From the NCBI RefSeq assembly GCF_921293875.1, contig NZ_CAKLDI010000001.1, positions 1,332,475 to 1,396,474 of the forward strand: 64,000 bases of DNA, read 5' to 3'. The position numbers and the translations under genes are program-made. Under the pieces are notes generated by a model. It had not been told where the DNA came from and did no database searches. It saw only the letters and a program-made list of their open reading frames with translations. This DNA is from Vibrio stylophorae. GTDB lineage: Bacteria; Pseudomonadota; Gammaproteobacteria; Enterobacterales; Vibrionaceae. Numbering within the stretch: the first letter of the stretch is position 1; the number at the start of each line of letters is the position of its first letter. This document shows, in pieces, positions 1-7,518 of this stretch.

Positions 1-2
1 TC

Positions 3-128
3 GATATTCGCACGGATCCGCTCCATGATCGTCAATGGTCTCACTTTTCTATTCCATTTTGGGATGGCCCAGTTTTTGTCACTGGCTCTCATACCGGTAA
101 AGGCTTTATGGAATTGACGGGGTATTAG
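3..128 (+). CDS. AttH / carotenoid 1,2-hydratase-like protein, C-terminal end only
   Basis: Only the last 41 codons and a TAG stop lie inside the window; the start is beyond the left edge. The visible tail contains WDGPVFVTGSHTGKGF and ends MELTGY, which resembles the C-terminal strand of the lipocalin-like AttH / CrtC (carotenoid 1,2-hydratase) family. These are often exported partners of an ABC transporter of the AttEFGH type. One base separates the stop from the ATG of the next gene, so the two are probably co-transcribed. The family call rests on a short tail and is moderate. Confidence 0.55.
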   Translation, partial: DIRTDPLHDRQWSHFSIPFWDGPVFVTGSHTGKGFMELTGY

Positions 129-129
129 G

Positions 130-1410
130 ATGCAAACAAATCAGACTATATTGGCCGCGCTTATTGCTGACCGCCGTCATCTCCACCAACACGCAGAATT
201 GGGTTGGTGTGAGTTTTACACCACCGCATATCTTGCATCGCAGCTGGCTCCTTTGGGAGGCCAGCTGTTTTTTTCTCAGCATGTCATTGCCAAATCGCAA
301 GTGATGGGACGCGATTTATCCGATGTGATAGCAGCAAAAGCGCAGGCGAAAGCTTGGGGCGCCGCGAAACATTGGCTCGATAAAATCGGTGATTATCCAG
401 GCTTGATGGTGCAATTTGATGGTTGTTCGCCAGGGCCTGTATTGGCGCTGCGTTTTGATATGGATGCCGTGGCGGTGAGCGAATCGCAAGCCGCCGAGCA
501 TGCGCCGACTGCGCAGTTATTTGCGAGTAAAAATGAGCGTGCCATGCATGCCTGTGGCCATGATGGACATATGGCTATCGGTCTTGGCTTAGCGCGCTAT
601 ATCGCAAGTTTGCAGCGGCAGTTTCAGGGCCAGATTAAATTGCTTTTTCAGCCTGCAGAAGAGGGCTGTCGCGGCGCAAAAGCGATGGCTGAAAGTGGTA
701 TTTTAGATGATGTGGATTATTTCCTCAGTGGTCATCTAGGGCTGGGTTTGCCCTCAAACGCCATTGCGATGACGCCGACTCATCTATTTGCTACGACTAA
801 ATTTGATATTCAATTATTTGGCCAAGCGGCGCATGCCGGCGCATCGCCTGAGTTAGGTCATAATGCATTGGCTGCGGCTTGTCAGGCTGTGAATCAAATG
901 ATGGCGATTGCGCCGCATGGACAAGGGGTCACGCGCTTAAACATTGGCACCATTAAAGCGGGAAGTGGTCGTAATGTGATTGCTGATTATGCGCTTTTAC
1001 AAGGTGAAACGCGTGGTGAAACATTGGCGCTTAATCAATATATGATGCAGCGTGTAGCGCAGATCCTCAGTGGCATTCACCTTGCCTATAACGTGACAAC
1101 GCAGCTAGATATCATGGGTGAAGCTAGCGATGTCGTGCAAAGTGAAGCACTCGCCCAGCAGCTATCACCCTTTGCCCGTCAGCATTTTTCGCAAGTCTTG
1201 ATGGCATATCCTTTTGGTGCCAGTGAAGATGTGAGTCATTTGATGGCGCGCGTTCAGCAATGCGGTGGACAGGCTCTGTATCTTTTATTTGGTGCGGATT
1301 TACAAGCAGGGCACCATCAATCTCGTTTTGATTTTGACGAGGGGACTTTGCACCAAGCGCTTTCGTTTTATATCGATGCGATAGGGCAACTTCTGGCGAT
1401 AAAGAATTGA
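130..1410 (+). CDS. M20-family amidohydrolase, AbgA-like
   Basis: Metallo-amidohydrolase of the M20 peptidase family, 426 aa, most like AbgA (aminobenzoyl-glutamate hydrolase subunit A, about 436 aa). Metal-binding motifs are visible: DMDAV near residue 117, HACGHDGHMA near 140, an acidic pair QPAEEG near 175, and the dimerisation-domain AHAGASPE near 235. The family cleaves N-acyl amino acids or p-aminobenzoyl-glutamate in the cytoplasm. An AbgB partner is not seen next to it, so the true substrate is open. The ATG is one base after the previous stop, suggesting translational coupling. No intrinsic terminator is obvious after it; an 11-bp perfect inverted repeat begins 10 bases downstream. 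Confidence 0.85.
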   Translation: MQTNQTILAALIADRRHLHQHAELGWCEFYTTAYLASQLAPLGGQLFFSQHVIAKSQVMGRDLSDVIAAKAQAKAWGAAKHWLDKIGDYPGLMVQFDGCSPGPVLALRFDMDAVAVSESQAAEHAPTAQLFASKNERAMHACGHDGHMAIGLGLARYIASLQRQFQGQIKLLFQPAEEGCRGAKAMAESGILDDVDYFLSGHLGLGLPSNAIAMTPTHLFATTKFDIQLFGQAAHAGASPELGHNALAAACQAVNQMMAIAPHGQGVTRLNIGTIKAGSGRNVIADYALLQGETRGETLALNQYMMQRVAQILSGIHLAYNVTTQLDIMGEASDVVQSEALAQQLSPFARQHFSQVLMAYPFGASEDVSHLMARVQQCGGQALYLLFGADLQAGHHQSRFDFDEGTLHQALSFYIDAIGQLLAIKN

Positions 1411-1419
1411 TAGATAAAA

Positions 1420-1443
1420 ATTCATTGCGTACACGCAATGAAT
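1420..1443. repeat. Perfect inverted repeat after the amidohydrolase gene
   Basis: Two 11-base arms with a 2-base centre: half-sites TTCATTGCGT and ACGCAATGAA, extended by one A/T pair. It has no T-run, so it looks more like a protein-binding palindrome or an mRNA 3'-end structure than an intrinsic terminator. Confidence 0.55.
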
Positions 1444-1715
1444 ACGCATCAGTGAATAACCCATTTTTATCCATATTAGGCGCTAAAAACGAGATAGTTT
1501 TTGTGTGCTAAATGATGACGAATTGATGGTTAATTAACCGTTTTGTGAATAGCGCACATTGCTACGCAAGCGCCAATGTAACAGGCAAAAGTAATGGGAT
1601 CTTCTGCGCTATTTTGAATTTATTCGCAAGCTGTCCAAGGGCGGGCTAGGTATTCTTTATGTTGTCATGATTGTATTGATAACAAAGCGTTAAGATGTAC
1701 TGAAAGGGAATTTCC
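1444..1715. other. Intergenic region before the receiver-CheC gene
   Basis: About 270 bases without a convincing gene. It contains a perfect 12-base palindrome GGTTAATTAACC at 1528-1539 and the Shine-Dalgarno GAAAGGGA just before the TTG start at 1716. The promoter of the signalling pair must be here, but I cannot place it. Confidence 0.4.
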
Positions 1716-2714
1716 TTGTCCTATAACCCCATTGTTATTTGTGATGACTCCGCCACAGCGCGTCGAGCTCTCGCATCTCAACTTCCTAGCGAAGTTCAAG
1801 AGCAAATTTTATTTGCCAAAAATGGCAAACAAGCCTTGGACTATCTCAATCAACATCATGTCGAGGTGATGTTCTTAGACTTAACCATGCCAGAAATGGA
1901 TGGTTTTGATGTGCTCTCACTCATGTGTCAAGGTGACTACGATACCAAGGTGGTGGTGGTTTCAGGGGATGTGCAGCGTGAAGCCGTCGACCGCTGTATG
2001 GCGCTGGGCGCTTTTGAATTTATTAAAAAGCCTTTTGCTCATGATGAGCTCGAGCAAGTTTTGATCCGCCTTGGCATGCGCGCTGTGCATGATCCTTTTC
2101 AAGTCTCTATCTCTTCTGAAGCCAAAGATGATGAAAGTAGTGATGCCATCTCTGCCTTTCGTGAAGTCGTGAATATCGCCATGGGCAAAGGGGCTGCGAT
2201 TATCTCCGATCATTTTGGCCAATATATTCGCATGCCACTTCCATGCGTCGGAATGTTGGATGCGGCCAGTCTGCAAATGGCTATCGAAGATATTCGTCAA
2301 CGTAGCGACTCGATTGCCATTGGCCAGCGTTTTGTTGGTGGTGGGATCCATGGTGAAGCATTGGTTTGTATGCGTGGTAAAGGGATCGAGGCCTTTAAAA
2401 GTTTAATGGGTTATGACGATGCCATGAGCAACCATGCTGAGCTAAATATCGATGTGGCGACCGTATTGGTCTCCGCATTTTTAATTTCGCTTGCAGAGCA
2501 GATTGATGTGCCTTTTTCCTTGAGACAGCCTGTCGTGCTTGACACTCGAACCGGTTGGGGCGGTTTATCGACGCAAATCATGCAATGCACACCGCAGTTT
2601 TTTACCATTGAATATACCTACAGCGCCGAGAGCACGGATCTTGCCTTTGAGGTACTGCTATTGATGGAGCCCAATGCATTGGATGTCATTGAACAGGTGA
2701 TGGTGAGCGCATGA
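1716..2714 (+). CDS. Response regulator with CheC/CheX-like phosphatase domain
   Basis: 332 aa, TTG start chosen because AAAGGGA sits 6 bases upstream and the receiver begins immediately. Residues 1-120 form a receiver: acidic pair D10/D11, phospho-acceptor D55 in FLDLTMPEMDG, and lysine in IKKPF near 104. Residues 145-330 resemble CheC/CheX: the phosphatase signature S-x3-E-x2-N is present (S146, E150, N153) with a proline 23 residues on (P176). The second, symmetrical site is degenerate (AELN, E-x-N). CheC-type domains dephosphorylate receivers, so this protein may be an autophosphatase or act on another regulator. It overlaps the following diguanylate cyclase gene by 4 bases (ATGA), so both are made together. 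No histidine kinase is adjacent. Confidence 0.8.
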   Translation: MSYNPIVICDDSATARRALASQLPSEVQEQILFAKNGKQALDYLNQHHVEVMFLDLTMPEMDGFDVLSLMCQGDYDTKVVVVSGDVQREAVDRCMALGAFEFIKKPFAHDELEQVLIRLGMRAVHDPFQVSISSEAKDDESSDAISAFREVVNIAMGKGAAIISDHFGQYIRMPLPCVGMLDAASLQMAIEDIRQRSDSIAIGQRFVGGGIHGEALVCMRGKGIEAFKSLMGYDDAMSNHAELNIDVATVLVSAFLISLAEQIDVPFSLRQPVVLDTRTGWGGLSTQIMQCTPQFFTIEYTYSAESTDLAFEVLLLMEPNALDVIEQVMVSA

Positions 2715-3700
2715 ATCAAAAACTAGCGGAAAATATTGCTGAGTTTCACTGGGCATTGCAGGTTATGGATACCATGGATGCCGGTTTGGTGGTGCTAGAT
2801 TTAGAACATCGCGTATGTGCGTGGAATACCTTTATGCAAGCCTATAGCGGTATTGCAAGCGTTGATGTAATGGGGCGTAACCTTTTTGATGTGGTGCCTA
2901 ATCTGCCAACGCGCTGGCTCAAGCGAAAATTAGAAGCAAGCTTAAGATTGAAGACACGCACCTTTAGTTGCTGGGAAGATCGTCCCTATATCTTTAAGTT
3001 TAATAACTTCAGTCCTGTGTCTGCGGGCATGGCGACCATGTTCCAAAATGTCACCATTACGCCGCTTAAATCTTTAAATGGTGAGTACAACTATCTTTGC
3101 GTGATCATCAATGATGTCTCTGATATCGCCAAGAGCAAACTAAGCCTGCGCGCATCCAATGAGAAATTATCACATTTAAGCCGTACCGATCGCTTAACGG
3201 CCTTGTTTAATCGGGGGTACTGGGAGCAGCAGCTGCAAGAGGAGTTCATTTGTACGCGTCAGCGTGGTGGTACTGCCTCTTTGGTGATGTTTGACATTGA
3301 CCATTTTAAAAAGGTGAATGATGAACATGGCCATTTAGCGGGGGATCAAGTCTTGCGTGAGATGAGTCAATTGCTACTTCAAACTAAGCGGCAAAGTGAT
3401 ATCGCCGGGCGATACGGCGGTGAGGAATTTGGTGTTATTTTACCGAATACATCAGCAGACATGGCGCTCTATTTTACTGAGCGAATTCGCCAGCGGGTTG
3501 CCGATAACGCTGTGAATACTGAGCAGGCGGAAATTGCATGCACGATCAGTCTTGGGGTGTGTGAATGGTCTGAGTCACTTGGCGATCACAGCCAGTGGAT
3601 TGCATTGGCCGATCAGGCGCTTTATCACGCTAAAAATACTGGGCGGAATCGTACCTGCGTTTATAACCATGCCATGCAGCAGCCACAAGCTGCCCCTTAA
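2711..3700 (+). CDS. PAS-GGDEF diguanylate cyclase
   Basis: 329 aa soluble enzyme expected to make cyclic di-GMP from two GTP. Residues about 15-140 are a PAS domain (MDTMDAGLVVLDLEHRVCAWN onset), followed by a short helical linker and the GGDEF domain at about 155-320. The active site is intact as GGEEF (236-240), the upstream metal/GTP motif FDIDHFKKVND is present, and the inhibitory I-site R-x-x-D is seen as RQSD (227-230), five residues before GGEEF. The start overlaps the stop of the receiver-CheC gene, which makes that protein the likely controller or partner of this cyclase. A strong terminator follows at 3715. Confidence 0.9.
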   Translation: MNQKLAENIAEFHWALQVMDTMDAGLVVLDLEHRVCAWNTFMQAYSGIASVDVMGRNLFDVVPNLPTRWLKRKLEASLRLKTRTFSCWEDRPYIFKFNNFSPVSAGMATMFQNVTITPLKSLNGEYNYLCVIINDVSDIAKSKLSLRASNEKLSHLSRTDRLTALFNRGYWEQQLQEEFICTRQRGGTASLVMFDIDHFKKVNDEHGHLAGDQVLREMSQLLLQTKRQSDIAGRYGGEEFGVILPNTSADMALYFTERIRQRVADNAVNTEQAEIACTISLGVCEWSESLGDHSQWIALADQALYHAKNTGRNRTCVYNHAMQQPQAAP

Positions 3701-3714
3701 TAGGCGATAGCAAC

Positions 3715-3745
3715 AAAAAAGGACTGCAAGTGCAGTCCTTTTTTA
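3715..3745 (+). terminator. Intrinsic terminator of the receiver-CheC / GGDEF operon
   Basis: Stem GGACTGCA / TGCAGTCC with flanking A and T runs, 14 bases after the GGDEF stop. Confidence 0.9.
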
Positions 3746-3781
3746 TTTGTCGAAATCGTTGCGACTTGGCAAATTGTAAAC

Positions 3782-3819
3782 AAAAAAAAGACAATTTAGG
3801 GGCCAACCTAAATTGTCTA
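3782..3819 (-). terminator. Intrinsic terminator of the small membrane-protein operon
   Basis: Eleven-base stem GACAATTTAGG / CCTAAATTGTC with a 6-base loop. On the minus strand it is followed by eight T residues, so it ends transcription coming from the two tiny genes at 3917-4152. It supports a separate minus-strand transcript here. Confidence 0.85.
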
Positions 3820-3916
3820 TCTACACAAGAGTATAGGGGGATGTATTTCAAAGCCGCTTGAAAGCCACTTTGTAAATCTGTATCAATGACCACCCTAAAT
3901 GGTGGACATTGATTGA

Positions 3917-4027
3917 TTAAGCAATATTTGCGATTGCTGCGTTCACCATCACTAGACCGGTGAAAACGCCAACAAGGATTGCTGCAGATAGAAGCTCAAC
4001 AGAGACTTGCTTGATTAGTTGACGCAT
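3917..4027 (-). CDS. 36-aa single-span membrane protein (second gene of pair)
   Basis: I do not recognise the family. The protein starts MRQLIKQVSVELLSAAI, then runs through a hydrophobic stretch (about residues 12-34) ending in NIA. It has a short basic amphipathic N-terminus and one membrane span and no signal cleavage site. The start is supported by AAGGAAA 7 bases before the ATG. It lies 20 bases downstream of a second tiny gene (4048-4152) with which it shares the pattern K-x(3-4)-ELLS followed by a hydrophobic segment, so the two look paralogous. A terminator at 3782-3819 closes the unit. Expression is inferred from Shine-Dalgarno, tandem arrangement and terminator only. Confidence 0.65.
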   Translation of the reverse strand: MRQLIKQVSVELLSAAILVGVFTGLVMVNAAIANIA

Positions 4028-4047
4028 AGTATTTCCTTATTTTTCCG

Positions 4048-4152
4048 TTAAATCGAAAATAAACTTTTACTAAAAATGACGGCTGAAATAACCAAAACCA
4101 CAAAGCTCAATGACAGTAGCTCTTTTAGTGTGCTCTTCACTTTCGCTGACAT
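4048..4152 (-). CDS. 34-aa single-span membrane protein (first gene of pair)
   Basis: Unrecognised tiny protein: MSAKVKSTLKELLSLSFVV at the N-terminus, then a hydrophobic span to about residue 28 and the tail SKSLFSI. The N-terminus is basic and amphipathic. AGGAAGG lies 5 bases before the ATG. The arrangement (two similarly built peptides, 20 bases apart, own terminator) is like operons of small membrane regulators or type I-toxin-like peptides. No antisense RNA or partner is evident, and function is unknown. A CRP-like site lies about 180 bases upstream at 4324-4339. Confidence 0.65.
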   Translation of the reverse strand: MSAKVKSTLKELLSLSFVVLVISAVIFSKSLFSI

Positions 4153-4657
4153 ATTACCTTCCTAGCTACTGACTTAGTTTGGTCATTTACTGCCTGATTT
4201 GGTGACCAACGACTTCGTCTTCTTTTCTGTTCATCTCCAAACCATGGCTGTATTTTTAAACAAACCTTGAACTCGGTCAACCTTTTTTGTAGCTAAATTA
4301 CGAAAGATTATGAATGGAATGTGTGTGATCTAGAACACATAAGGCTTGCAGACTGGTATGACCAGATAAATTTTTGTTAACCAAGTCAAACTTTTTCGCT
4401 TTTTAAGTGTGACGTAGATCCGTATAGACTGTTTTATCAGCACGCTGTGTCAATTTTAATTAAAACAAATGTAATTTTATTACGATTTTTGACGTTTTTT
4501 CTGACGGTTTTATGTCAGTTGGGGGGTGTATGAATTTTTAGGGTTGTGAAGTGAGCAAACAGGTCAGTGTCAGCAGATTCGGACAGACCGTTTTATCGGC
4601 TGAATATTGTCGGGATTTGTTTCTCTTTGTACTATTCAAGCCGACAAAGGAGCGTTG
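4153..4657. other. Long AT-rich intergenic region between divergent units
   Basis: About 500 bases without a convincing coding gene between the minus-strand tiny-protein operon and the plus-strand DsbA-family gene. It holds a CRP-like site (4324-4339) with -10-like hexamers on the minus strand just downstream (CATAAT at 4307-4312, CGTAAT at 4297-4302), and a small hairpin CTGAC/GTCAG at 4501-4518. The leader of the tiny operon would be about 140 bases. Confidence 0.45.
4324..4339 (-). promoter_or_regulatory. Putative CRP site upstream of the tiny membrane-protein operon
   Basis: TGTGATCTAGAACACA matches TGTGA-N6-TCACA at 9 of 10 fixed positions. Its centre is near 4331.5. It is placed so that the minus-strand -10-like hexamer at 4297-4302 would give a class II type spacing. 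Assignment of direction is inference. Confidence 0.5.
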
Positions 4658-5275
4658 ATGGCCACTTTATATTATTTTCACGATCCCATGTGTAGTTGGT
4701 GCTGGGGATTGAAACCACAATTGGAAATTTTGCGTTCGCAATTACCGACGCAGGTATCTTTTGTTTCTGTATTGGCCGGACTTGCGCAAGACACAGATGA
4801 GCCAATGGCAAAATCCATGGCTGAGCAGATTGAGCAAATCTGGCGAAAAATTGAAGGTGAGCTTGGCCGCCCCTTTAATTTTGATTTTTGGCGTGAATGC
4901 AAGCCAAAGCGCTCAACACATATTGCTTGTCGCGCTGTGATTGCTGCTGCGGTACAAGAGAAAGAACAAGCCATGATCGATGCGATTCAGCAGGCTTATT
5001 ATCTTAAAGCGCAAAATCCCAGTGAGCTCAGTACGCTTTTAGCATGCGCGCAGGCGATTGATTTGGATGTGGCCTTATTTGAATCGCATATGGCCGATCC
5101 TTACTTGCAGACGTTATTAGCGCAAGAGATTGCGTTTTTTCAGCAGTATGGTGGTGGTAAAGGGATGCCTGCTTTGGCGCTCGCGCATCAAGGAGAAGTC
5201 TTTCCTATTCAACTGGATTATCACAACAGTCGTGCGATGCTGACGCAGATCGACATTATTTTAGAACAGAAGTAA
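4658..5275 (+). CDS. DsbA-family thioredoxin-fold protein (COG3531-like)
   Basis: 205 aa, starting at the ATG preceded by AAAGGAG; longer in-frame starts lack a ribosome binding site. The N-terminus has a strand followed by DPMCSWCWG, a thioredoxin-fold CxxC (C-S-W-C) active site typical of DsbA-like/FrnE-like predicted disulfide isomerases. A helical insertion follows, and a cis-proline loop GGKGMPAL lies near residue 170. No signal peptide is visible, so it acts in the cytoplasm. It is followed 13 bases later by a gene for an exported protein, and the two probably form an operon ending at 5841. Substrate unknown. Confidence 0.8.
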   Translation: MATLYYFHDPMCSWCWGLKPQLEILRSQLPTQVSFVSVLAGLAQDTDEPMAKSMAEQIEQIWRKIEGELGRPFNFDFWRECKPKRSTHIACRAVIAAAVQEKEQAMIDAIQQAYYLKAQNPSELSTLLACAQAIDLDVALFESHMADPYLQTLLAQEIAFFQQYGGGKGMPALALAHQGEVFPIQLDYHNSRAMLTQIDIILEQK

Positions 5276-5288
5276 GGGCAGATTCGCC

Positions 5289-5774
5289 ATGATAAATCGA
5301 AATTTTGGGTGTGCAATGAAACGTATTGGTGTGAGTTGTCTTGTGATGTTTACTTCATTGTGGGTGGCGCCAAGTGTCTCTGCGGCAAGCTATGGCGAAC
5401 AATTAGGGCAGTGCTTGTCGGCGCAAACAACGGTGCAAGATAAAACCTTGATGGCGCAGTGGGCCTTTGTGTTGATGGGGCAGCATCCCGCATTAGCAGG
5501 CTATAGTAAGGCGACACCTTCGCAGCTTCAGCGGCTAAATCAGCAAGTGGTTCAGTTGGTCATGGATCTCACGGTGAAACGTTGTAGTGAGCAAACCATG
5601 CGAGCCATTCAGCATGAAGGTCGACAAGGCCTTGAACAAGGTTTTCAAGTGATGGGCTCTGACGCACTGCAAACTTTAGGACAGGCACCGGCGATGCAAA
5701 AACAGCTGGCAGCGTTGCAACAACAAATTAATGTCGGGCAATTGATGCAGCAATTGTTGATGCAAGCGCGCTGA
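5289..5774 (+). CDS. Exported protein of unknown function
   Basis: 161 aa with an N-terminal signal peptide: a basic stretch, the hydrophobic core IGVSCLVMFTSLWVAP, and a likely cleavage SVSA-AS. An internal ATG at 5316 (MKRIGV) would also give a normal signal peptide, and neither start has a strong Shine-Dalgarno. The mature part is helical and Gln-rich, with two cysteines (in GQCLSAQ and KRCSEQT) that could form a disulfide, and a C-terminal amphipathic Gln/Leu-rich segment. I do not recognise the family. It lies 13 bases behind the DsbA-family gene, and a terminator follows at 5813. Confidence 0.65.
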   Translation: MINRNFGCAMKRIGVSCLVMFTSLWVAPSVSAASYGEQLGQCLSAQTTVQDKTLMAQWAFVLMGQHPALAGYSKATPSQLQRLNQQVVQLVMDLTVKRCSEQTMRAIQHEGRQGLEQGFQVMGSDALQTLGQAPAMQKQLAALQQQINVGQLMQQLLMQAR

Positions 5775-5812
5775 TTCATGCGAATAATAATTTCAAGGGT
5801 CATAATGAGATC

Positions 5813-5841
5813 AAAAAAGCGAGCATGAAGCTCGCTTTTTT
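5813..5841. terminator. Bidirectional intrinsic terminator
   Basis: Stem AAAAAAGCGAGC / GCTCGCTTTTTT with loop ATGAA. It serves the plus-strand operon ending at 5774 and the minus-strand lipoprotein gene ending at 5857. Confidence 0.9.
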
Positions 5842-5856
5842 GATGCGTGATGACTG

Positions 5857-6252
5857 TTATTCTACCGGTTCAAAACGGATAAATTCACCGACGTTAACCA
5901 CATTGCCATCTTCAAATCGGGTGATTTCGCCGTTAGGACAGACGGTGAGACGCGAAGTGCGAACTGACTCGTTGTAATAATGCTCACACTCACCATTTCG
6001 CGCGCTATCAATGCGTGAAAAAATCAGCATGCCTTGATTAGCAAATAAAACGCTGTCTTCAAAAAAAGTCAGCGTGCTGCCAGAAGGTGAAACCAAAAGC
6101 TCTTGTTCAATGCCATTGGCCCAAATGATCAAACCATTGGTCTTCATGTTGGCAATGTTGGCCGGTTGAATGCCCGAATGTTGACTCACACAAGCAGTCA
6201 AACCAAGTAGGCTCAAACTCATCAGCAGTACACGCATTTGTTTCATTGACAT
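5857..6252 (-). CDS. Small lipoprotein of unknown function
   Basis: About 131 aa. The N-terminus MSMKQMRVLLMSLSLLGLTAC carries a lipobox (LTAC), so it is a predicted lipoprotein with mature Cys followed by VSQHSG. The mature part is rich in beta-strand-like segments with two further cysteines (GECEHYY, LTVCPNG). Starts at 6255 (GTG), 6252 (ATG) and 6246 (ATG) are all possible, and the ribosome binding site is weak. No family recognised. Single gene between two transcription units, with a shared terminator at 5813-5841. Confidence 0.65.
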   Translation of the reverse strand: MSMKQMRVLLMSLSLLGLTACVSQHSGIQPANIANMKTNGLIIWANGIEQELLVSPSGSTLTFFEDSVLFANQGMLIFSRIDSARNGECEHYYNESVRTSRLTVCPNGEITRFEDGNVVNVGEFIRFEPVE

Positions 6253-6512
6253 CACTTCATATTTTCAAGACTGTCATTAGTATAATGCGCGCTGTTTAGC
6301 GCAACAATCACTGGCCATGTTTTTTGTTAGTTGTGACCATATTTCGCAAGCATTTATATTGCTCGTATAGCAAGCCATCTCGTAAGGCATAAAGACAGTC
6401 TCAATCGAATGGTGAGCAATTGGTCGCGATGTGATATGGGTAGAATGACAGAGGCAGATCTTGAGCCAAGCACATGCTATGCTGCCTTAAATTTTTGATA
6501 GTGAAGATTCCC

Positions 6513-7166
6513 ATGAGCTTGAAGTTTAAAATTATTCCGGTGACTGCTTTTCAGCAAAACTGCTCTTTAGTGTGGTGTGATGAAACCATGAAAGGGGTGG
6601 TGATTGATCCAGGTGGTGACTGTAAAACGATTTTGTCTGTGATTGCAGAAAAGCAAGTGGATGTGACTGCAGTGGTGTTGACCCATGGTCACCTTGATCA
6701 TGTCGGTGGCAGTGTTGAGTTAGCAAAGGCGTTGAATGTTTCAATCTTGGGCCCGCATCAAGAAGACCGTTTTTGGTTGGAAAACCTGCCAGAACAAAGC
6801 CAGATGTTTGGTTTTGCTCATACTGAGGCATTTGAGCCTGCACGTTGGCTTGAAGAGGGCGATGTGATTGAGTTTGGCCAAAGCCATTTAACAGTGCTTC
6901 ATACGCCAGGCCACACGCCAGGGCATGTTACTTTGGTCAATGAAGATGCCAAAGTCGCTTTTGTTGGCGATGTGCTATTTAACGGCAGTATCGGTCGTAC
7001 TGATTTTCCAAAAGGTGATCATGCGACTTTGATTCAAGCGATCAAAACCAAATTATGGCCGCTTGGCAATGAGGTAACCTTTGTGCCAGGACACGGTCCA
7101 ACCTCAACCTTTGGTTATGAGCGTCGTACCAACCCATTTGTTGCAGATGAAATGCCGCTCTATTAA
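6513..7166 (+). CDS. gloC: Glyoxalase II-type metallo-hydrolase GloC/YcbL
   Basis: 217 aa, close in length to E. coli YcbL/GloC (215 aa), a metallo-beta-lactamase-fold hydrolase of S-lactoylglutathione. Zinc ligands are visible in THGHLDHVGG (HxHxDH) near residue 55, in HTPGHTPGH near 130, in GDVLFNGSIGRTDFP (bridging Asp), and in the C-terminal PGHGPTSTFGYERRTNPF. The ATG at 6513 aligns with the family N-terminus (SLKFKIIPVTAFQQNCSLVW); the longer in-frame start has no ribosome binding site. Acts in cytosolic methylglyoxal detoxification. Stand-alone gene with its own terminator. Confidence 0.9.
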   Translation: MSLKFKIIPVTAFQQNCSLVWCDETMKGVVIDPGGDCKTILSVIAEKQVDVTAVVLTHGHLDHVGGSVELAKALNVSILGPHQEDRFWLENLPEQSQMFGFAHTEAFEPARWLEEGDVIEFGQSHLTVLHTPGHTPGHVTLVNEDAKVAFVGDVLFNGSIGRTDFPKGDHATLIQAIKTKLWPLGNEVTFVPGHGPTSTFGYERRTNPFVADEMPLY

Positions 7167-7187
7167 GCGATAGAATTTGTCTGCGTG

Positions 7188-7213
7188 AGAAAGCGGCTCA
7201 GGCCGCTTTTTTT
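7188..7213 (+). terminator. Intrinsic terminator of gloC
   Basis: Stem AAGCGGC / GCCGCTT followed by seven T residues, about 20 bases after the gloC stop. Confidence 0.85.
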
Positions 7214-7518
7214 ATGCCAACAAAATGAGCAATTTTGCAGCGTTGCGCGTGAATCTATGAGCCGACGCGTAAAAGTCACGGATAGGCATTGGCGCAGCAA
7301 GCTGAAATCTAGATACTTGGGGCCTGCTTAAACCGATTGATTGCAGGTTGTTTGCACAATTGCGCATAAAAAGCGCGTTTTTTTTCGCAAAAAACCTAGT
7401 TTTTTCGATGTTGTGTTTAGCTCGCTACAAAAGCCCTCATTTTTTTGGTATAAAACGCGCTGATTTTGATTATCGGCCTTCTTGAGGCGAGAAAAGTTGT
7501 AACTGAATAGGAAAGTTC
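7214..7518. other. Promoter region of the winged-helix gene
   Basis: About 305 bases with no gene recognised. GCGC-A7-rich-GCGC followed by eight T residues at 7364-7389 could be a weak terminator, possibly the end of a short RNA or of gloC read-through. A TATAAA at about 7451 is a candidate -10 for the gene at 7519. AGGAAAG lies just before its ATG. Confidence 0.35.

Noticed and set aside
3630-3893. Minus-strand frame of 87 codons beginning MVIDTDLQSG
   Set aside because: It reads through two strong terminators and into the GGDEF gene, and starts at a GTG without a ribosome binding site.
4153-4250. Fifteen-codon frame MNRKEDEVVGHQIRQ in the leader of the tiny-protein operon
   Set aside because: The Shine-Dalgarno-like TTTGGAG touches the ATG directly, and nothing else supports translation.
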